Made by a program: the position numbers and the translations under genes | Notes under the pieces: model-generated | What the model saw: the letters and a program-made list of their open reading frames with translations, nothing else | The model's database searches: none | What the model was told of the DNA's origin: nothing | Part shown: piece by piece, positions 57,793-64,000 of the stretch | Layout: the number at the start of each line of letters is the position of its first letter | Numbering within the stretch: position 1 is the first letter of the stretch | Source: Isoetes taiwanensis | Taxonomy: Eukaryota > Streptophyta > Lycopodiopsida > Isoetales > Isoetaceae | NCBI GenBank assembly: GCA_021234155.1 | Contig: JAJEKV010000008.1 | Coordinates: 10,782,740-10,846,739 of the forward strand | DNA: 64,000 nt | Direction of reading: 5' to 3'

Positions 57793-58959
57793 ATGCCCAA
57801 GAGAAGTAAGAAGGAGATCCCACTAAGCTCTATCGTAACAAGAAGGGGACCGGTGAGTCAATCTTTGGGCTCAAAATTGCATCAAGATTCAATTTCGTTT
57901 TCAGATTTGGGAGCAGATCTGGGGTCTAATTCTCAGATCCAGGAGGTTTTGATTCCATTTACTGATTTAGAAGAAACCCAAGAAGAGGCAGAGATGGCTG
58001 TAATACCACCTATGGTATGGGGTTTTCAGACAATGGGGATTCCAAAGTTTGATGATCTGGTGGATCGGGATCCTTTGAAGCATATTGTGAAGTTTGAGAG
58101 GTATTGCCCAAGAATGTAAGTTACCTACCTGGTGATTATTTGCTTTGGTTTCATAGTTCTTTGCAAGATTCAGTGGAGGAATGGGCACAAACTCAGCCAG
58201 ATACCATGACATATCAGGAATTAAAGGAAGCATTCATTGCTAATTATCAAGAAGTCCATGGTAAGGATAAGACGATGGAAAGGTGGACAAATTTCACACA
58301 AAAGGAAGATGAATCAATTAGAGAGTATAATCAGAGGTACATTGCGGTTCTCAAAGCCGTGGTTCATTGGAAGATTGCAAGGAATGATGAAATGGATATC
58401 CAATGGTATGTGAAGGGGCTGAAACGAGCTATTGCTCATAAGGTGAAGGCTAAACAGCCTACAACATTACTAGAGGCACAAAAGTATGCTCTCAAGGCTG
58501 AAGATAAGCTGGGATACATTCATGAAGTTGCTGCTCCAGAGCATAAAACAGAGGATGTTGCAGCCAAGATTTCTAAGCTTACAATTGGTGAGAAGCCAAG
58601 GGAGGTTCAGTTTCTTACTTGTGAGTATTGTGGGTCTATTGGGCATTCTGATACTACATGTAGATTGCTGAAATTCTGCTCAAGATGCCAAATAAAGGGC
58701 CATAATGATCAAGAATGTAGGGAGAAGAGATTCTTTGAGAGGGCCAATCCGGTATTTGTTGTTATGCAACAAGCACCATATTCCTATTCAACCAATGCAA
58801 GCAGCACCTATCATACCACAAGTTCCAATGATGCCACAAGCTCCAATTGCCCAACAAGTTCCAATGGGTTCCACACCAATGGTGCAGCCAAAACAGGGAT
58901 GGTATCCAAGTAAGGCTCATTTATATTGCAAGTTATGTGATAAATTCAAGCATGATGAG
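57793..58959 (+). pseudogene. Retrotransposon gag, frameshifted and split by a CACTA element
   Basis: ATG at 57793 opens a frame that ends early near 58117; the gag fold continues in the next frame with SYLPGDYLLWFHSSL, VEEWAQTQPDTMTY and ESIREYNQRY (retrotransposon gag domain). A zinc-knuckle pair follows at 58618-58717 (CEYCGSIGHSDTTC and CSRCQIKGHNDQEC, CX2CX4HX4C). A second frame change near 58765 leads to a Pro/Gln/Met-rich linker and a third knuckle, CKLC....H, which is cut after KHDE by the CACTA insertion at 58960. The layout is typical of Ty3-type elements. Frame changes show this copy cannot make normal Gag. Confidence 0.8.
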
Positions 58960-58974
58960 CACTACTACAGAACG

Positions 58975-59450
58975 GGCTATTAGCGACGTCGTTAGCAACG
59001 TCACATGGACGTATTAGAGACGTCAGACGTCGCATGAGGACGTCTTGCAAATGTTGCACGGACGTTGCAAATGACGTCGCCTAGGATTCGTCGCAGGGCG
59101 ACGTCACGTCGCAGGTGAAACGTCATGTTTGCGACGTTCGTGACGTCGCTGTGACGTTGTTAATACGTCGCTAAGACGTTCTAATCTCGTTCTTTTTACG
59201 TCATTCATGAAACGTTGTTTTCGACGTGCGTGCAACATATTTGCAACGTCTAGAACGTCCTCCACATGTCGTAAACGCGTTCTTATCTCGTTGCTTACAC
59301 GCCGCAGCGTAGACGTTGGTTACGACGTGATTTGGCAACGTGTCTTGCACCGCAAATGAAACGCGTTTGTTACGACGTAATTTGCAACATGTTGTGACGT
59401 CTTTTAAGGCGTTGTTCTTTACGTTACAAAACACGTTGTTTTGATGTTTC
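58975..59450 (+). repeat. Left subterminal repeats of the CACTA element
   Basis: Dense GCGACGT, GACGTCGC, AACGTCGC and TACGACGT motifs in both orientations, about every 10-20 bp. This is typical of CACTA transposase-binding regions. Confidence 0.85.
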
Positions 59451-62239
59451 AAATGGCATTTTCATTGTGACATCTTATTTTAGCATGTTTTTGTTGCGAC
59501 GTGTAACCATTTTAATAAAAAAAAAAATGTAAGAAGCTTGAAAGTCATTTTCTAAAGAATATTGAATAAGAAGAAACGAAAATAGAATAGAATAGAGTAT
59601 ATATTAATGTGTCATGAAACAAGAAGAGTAAAAAAAAATCGTGTCAAAAAGAATCCAAGACCCAAGATACAATTCTTTTCTCGAAAGAGTCGGCAAAGAT
59701 CTCCAAGTAGCCTTAAGGACCTGCAAATTTCAGTTTTTCACATCGATGAATGAACTTTGAAACCCTCCTCTATTAAAGCACAATTTTTGTACCTGTAGCA
59801 AGTTATCAGCGAGAAGTGGTTTAAAAACATTGAGCTCAAAGTGGCCACTAAGGCCACCAATGGTTATTCCTACATTGTTGCCCATTATCTGCATGCATAA
59901 AATGCACATTAGAATGATGAAGATTATGTGGCAAGTTTCAATGCCTCACACCGAAGTTGGATTGACCTTGCCCCCGAAGAAGCCAAGAGAGGCCATTGCC
60001 TTAAGTTAGTACAAGACAACCACGTTTATTTTGTTAGGAGGCTTACGGGCATAATATCTTGCTTAGGCATAATATCGCTTCTGGTTCATTTTACGGCAAG
60101 ATTAACTCTCCCAGCCGCAATGAGGTCCACTAAAAACAAGAACTGCACCATTATCCATAAGCCATATCAACATCTAGTTCTAAATATACCTTCCAAGGAG
60201 GCGGATATCATTAGCTATCTTGAACAATGATATCTTTAATGGTGTTGAGCCTAATCGACCTCAACAAATGCATCATGGGCTGCCTGCAAAATTCAGCTAT
60301 CGCAGAAGTTGTAAGACAACAAGGCACGCGTTTAAAAGTATATCATACACAATGTATGTATGAAATAGAAATAGACCACATCGAGAAAATATTGTTGCAC
60401 ACAGTGTAGACAAACATCAGGTTTATTTCATGCACGAGAAAATATTGCATGCACAGTTCCATTCTTACACCACTACAAAGAAGCAATCTACAAATAGAAA
60501 AGCAAAGATATACCGCACTTTAAAATACGTTTAAAGCCTAAGCAAGTCTACCTATGTAAACACACACCTCTGTTTTAAACAGACCAAATGGGTTGTTAGT
60601 TTTGGTTTCTTGGTATCTTTTCTGGCTTTGAAAGACAAGGGCGTAAAGAAGAGCCCACGACTTCACATGGATCAAGATCCATCGGTTGATTGCCAAAAGG
60701 CACTCTGTGGCTATCAACTCATCTCCACTATTTATTTCAAGCAAAGACGCCCTTTCATCCGAACAATCAACTCAAAGATCGTCATGACCAACTTCACGCA
60801 ACACATTCATCCGCAAGCCATGACATAGCATTAGCATAATAAAATAATTCTCGAGAAATTAGAAAACAAAGTGAATCTGGTTGTCGAATACATATACGGG
60901 AATTGAAGTCGGCATTTCTTTGTAAAGAAGCATCGATATTTGAAACCTCGGCTTCCTAACTGCCTCTTTTAGCGGTGATGATTTTGTATCATCAGATAAT
61001 GTTCTTGGAGCCTAGGACACCGGCTGCACCGATTTTGGGAAAGCCTCTCCATGGGCCTTTGTCTTTTTGGTATTTATCCACGGTATTTATATCCAACAAT
61101 CTTAAACGGAAAGCAAACAAGTTATTACTATGTGACTTTCAGCGTGGATTCCAGCTTAAAAATACCTTTCGTTGGGTCCACTACTGGGCTCCTTCCGTGG
61201 AATTTGTCTTCCAATCAGAAGTTGTTCTTTGACCGCTTGGCAGAATAGGCAGCCGGATTCACATCCTCTAAGATGCCTACGGGATCAATAACATTTTTTT
61301 CTTTCCATATGCTTATAGAATCTTGTTATGCAACTCCATCACAACATAATTAGCTCCAAGAACCGTTCCATAATGTGGAAGGGATATTTTGACAACAATG
61401 CCCCTTTGCGTGATCCCACGACAAAGTATAGTCATCATCAACCTCCCCTGTTCCCTTGTTAGAAATGAAATATCCTTCTCCGAATTTTTGTATGTTTGAA
61501 GTCCTTGGAGGTTATTTGGAAAGAAGTGGAAGTGCATTCCTATACGAGAACAAGGACTATGGGAAGTCCTTGACATGTCCATATTCACATTGAATTAGCC
61601 AAAAAACCCGATTGAACTTTTAAGTGATACAAACCTACTCAAAGTGAGACCTACTCGGCGAGTCCAAGTGAAGGTTTATTACTGTGAAGTTATGCATTCG
61701 GTGAAGCCATGTATTCCAATGAGTCCAAGTGAAGCCATGTATTCCACAACCTTCGATTTAAGCCTAAGATTCAAATACAAAACAACTCTATTTTGCATTA
61801 TTCAAGTAGAAAATATCGTGGTTGATGCAAAGTTGAAGGTTTCCCGGTAGATCCAAGAATCATAAATCAAGCTCAATCCCCGTAATGAAGCCAAGTATTC
61901 CATTGAGAGAACAACTAAAAGCTCGAATCGAAAACCATCGGGCAAACTTACATGGCTCGTTGGAGATCAGTGCACACGATCGAGTAGCAGAGGCGTCATC
62001 GGAGTAGCTTCCGCTTCTTTTCTCCGTCCGAGGCCGAAAATTCAGTCTTTCAGATTTGCACCAACAACCTTCGACCATTGCAAAACAAATCAGAAATCTA
62101 GATCATTTCGACCATTACAAACAATTCAAAAATTTGAACCATTTTCGACCATTACAAAACATCCGAAAATTTTTGTGTTTCCTATTTCCACATACACCGG
62201 CCAGGTCAAAATGGCCCATTACAAGGAGCACATCAACCC
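59451..62239. other. CACTA element interior, no recognised gene
   Basis: Short open stretches (59928-60230, 60610-60828 and others) have no recognisable domain. GAATAGAATAGAATAG occurs near 59582. A short tandem repeat of CGACCATTACAAA lies at 62050-62160. Confidence 0.4.
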
Positions 62240-62825
62240 GTGTTAGCCCGGGGCCCACAGCTCTACCTGCGTTCCAAATGCCCCGAAAAGCGCGGGCTCA
62301 TTGCCTCCATTTCGCGACAGTGCCCACCATCTTCGCGATCGAGGCGGGCGGGGTGGATTGGGAGCCCCGCCAGACGAGCTCTGTCGGTCTTTGTCAAGCG
62401 GGTGCCGTTGAGGATGAGTCTCACACTTTCGAGTTGCCCGCCGTTGGTCGGTTCGGGCCGATCACGCCTCCCTTAAATGCGGCCGGGCGTGCCCTTGCAT
62501 TTGCCGATGAACACACCGCCAAGACGCGTGCCACGGGGTCATACATCCAGAGGTACGGACCGCGAGGTCACCTTTTGCCCCCTGGGTCGCTGTCCGTGAC
62601 TAGGCACGGGGGTGGTGCATGATTGTATATATTGGGATGTTTCGCATTTTATATGATTAGCACGGTTTGTCGTGAGGTGATTGTTGCCGCGGTTTTTCCC
62701 TCGAAAACCCGCCGGGCGGGGTTTTAAATCGAGGCGCAAGAATCCGCTTGTCGTTTTGTATTGGGTCCCATAGACCCATTGGTCTCCGTGGACGATAAAA
62801 GTAACTTCCTTCCTTCCTTCCTTTC
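62240..62825 (+). pseudogene. LINE 3' fragment with (TTCC)n tail
   Basis: Near 62330-62430 the plus strand reads FAIEAGGVDWEPRQT, then CQAGAVEDESHTFE. This corresponds to the zinc-binding C-terminus of the LINE at 32-34 kb (RIETGRWGVNGGHG, then CEMHVIEDEHH). The 3' part carries a TTTTTCCCTCGAAAACCC hairpin region, GGGTCCCATAGACC, ATTGGTCTCCGTGGACG and (TTCC)n. It is GC-rich, heavily truncated and dead. Confidence 0.7.
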
Positions 62826-62826
62826 G

Positions 62827-63319
62827 ACCATTCCAAGACATCAAAAATTAATTTAGACCATTGCTTCTTTATAAGGGTCAAGGTGGAGGTTTGGAGGCAA
62901 AGCTATTTGAAATAGCAAGTGCCCAACATATTTAACCTTCGTATTTTCACCAACATTGCAAAACATAGAAAAGAAATGGTGGCATACCTCTCATACACAA
63001 AATGAGGCATCGTCTCGTACACAAAAATGCGGCCCTTAAAAAAAGCTCAAGATACATGGTTGTTCTTATACTTCTTGGTAAGAGTATACTAGGGGCGATT
63101 ATAGATTATGGCTAAGATTGCTTTGCCTAGGGGGTGCAATCATCCCAAAATGCATGTGATTGTGCGCAAAGTTATTGTTAAATATAGAATTGTTCATATA
63201 AATTGTTCATAAAATTGCTAAATGTATTTTATTCTCCATGGTCAGGGGCATTCTCATAGTGCCAAACTTCTATATGATCTTTCTAGAACTTAATTTCTAG
63301 ATGCATTAGAACTTACATT
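62827..63319. other. CACTA element interior, nothing recognised
   Basis: AT-rich sequence between the LINE tail and the right subterminal repeats. Confidence 0.4.
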
Positions 63320-63640
63320 AGACGTTGACCATACAACGTGTCACGTCGCACATGCAATGTGGCGTCGCATGAACTACGTCGGACGTTTCATATGCGACGT
63401 CGCGTTGTATAAACGACGTTACACGTTGCCCATACGACGTGGCGCGTTGCAGTTCCGACGTGGTGCGTTGCTGTTGCAACATAGGCCATTGCGACGTCTG
63501 CTTGAACGTTTGTAATGCGACGTGGCACGTCGCACATGCGACGTCGTGAAAAAATCTTAGCGACCTTTTAAGAACGCGCGATTATTTTGCGACGTCGACG
63601 TTTGCCATACGTCGCAAACCGACGTCGCTAATAGCCCGTT
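63320..63640 (-). repeat. Right subterminal repeats of the CACTA element
   Basis: The same GCGACGT/ACGTCGC family of motifs as at 58975-59450, here mostly in mirror orientation towards the right end. Confidence 0.85.
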
Positions 63641-63651
63641 CTCTAGTAGTG

Positions 63652-64000
63652 GAGACTACTTGTTGGAAAATCCATGGGAAACCAGAATGGGCAACCAACA
63701 AGTATCCACCAAAGCAACAAGTGTTTGAATCAGTACCTCTTCCTAATAATGATGTTCGCATTCAAGATGCAAAGTACATTGATAATCCTCAAGTTAAGGC
63801 TCTTATTGAGGAGCTTAAGACGCAAGACAGAGCAAAATCAGTAGTAAATTGTGGATTTGTTGAGGTGGAGCATGACCCATTTCAGCAAGAAGAGGAGATT
63901 GGAGAAGTAAATGCGGTTACAAGATCACAAAAGGTGGTGCAAGAACCAAGAGTAGTGCCGATAGCAGAGAAGACTAAGAGTTCTTTGCCAAAGGCTTTGA
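63652..64000 (+). CDS. Continuation of the retrotransposon gag/pol frame
   Basis: Starting with the duplicated GAG codon, the frame TTCWKIHGKPEWA supplies the missing cysteine of the split third zinc knuckle (CX2CX4HX4C) and runs without a stop to the window edge. It encodes a charged linker (IEELKTQDRA, then FQQEEEIGEVNAVTRSQ), which usually precedes the protease in Ty3-type polyproteins. Protease, reverse transcriptase and integrase would lie beyond the window. Confidence 0.7.

Larger units (their letters stand above)
58960..63651. mobile_element. CACTA (En/Spm) transposon, 4692 bp, non-autonomous
   Basis: The ends are CACTACTACAGAACGGGCTA and, complemented at the right, CACTACTAGAGAACGGGCTA, continuing TTAGCGACGTCG in both. 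The 3-bp target duplication GAG lies at 58957-58959 and 63652-63654. Hundreds of base pairs at each end are packed with GACGTYGC-type motifs. No CACTA transposase is present. A LINE fragment lies inside at 62240-62825. Confidence 0.93.

Overview
The window looks like repeat-dense nuclear DNA from a land plant, perhaps a seed-free one such as a fern or lycophyte. The grounds are a captured phytochrome PAS fragment, a GPI-anchored proline-rich cell-surface protein with a short plant-type intron, CCACGTGG G-box motifs, and a plant-style set of CACTA, hAT, Helitron, pogo, LINE, SINE and LTR elements. The species is an inference; no rRNA or functional tRNA gene was seen.

Layout. 1-9.5 kb: higher-order tandem arrays of a GAATCT-rich short repeat, one copy hit by a SINE-like insert. 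9.6-14.7 kb: two apparently intact minus-strand host genes, a 620-residue secreted/membrane protein and a two-exon GPI-anchored protein, with related G-box modules nearby. 15.9-18.4 kb: an intact pogo/Tigger-like DDE transposase. 19.5-22.4 kb: a LINE tail, a degenerate pyrimidine-rich repeat, a G-quadruplex tract and a strong hairpin. 22,471-34,725: a 12.3-kb CACTA-like element (ends CACAAGG, 3-bp duplication CTG). It holds a LINE copy with 16-bp target duplications, itself split by a 5.4-kb insertion that carries a coiled-coil gene remnant, a transposase-like fragment and a phytochrome fragment, plus a second, older LINE.

36-52.4 kb: a decayed hAT transposase gene. One small intron (40,064-51,762) was invaded by an 11.6-kb Helitron (40,118-51,745), and the Helitron was invaded by an 8.9-kb terminal-inverted-repeat element (40,991-49,882). 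That innermost element is the most unusual object here. About 38 copies of an 18-bp perfect palindrome, CGGTATAAATTTATACCG or near variants, occur inside it and nowhere else in the window. Most are in evenly spaced arrays, and most of the arrays fall in intron-like intervals of a minus-strand gene of unknown family; the opposite strand carries a decayed DUF7869-like transposase.

52.5-55.7 kb: a multi-exon transposase-like gene related to the fragment at 25 kb. 56.7-57.25 kb: a repeat-rich minus-strand gene fragment cut by an LTR retrotransposon (5' LTR 57,252-57,602, primer-binding site, decayed gag). Its second zinc knuckle was split by a CACTA element (58,960-63,651, duplication GAG) that contains another LINE fragment.

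The history can be read as nested layers, several confirmed because removing one layer restores the reading frame or intron of the layer below. Apart from the two genes at 9.6-14.6 kb and the pogo transposase, most coding sequence is visibly broken.
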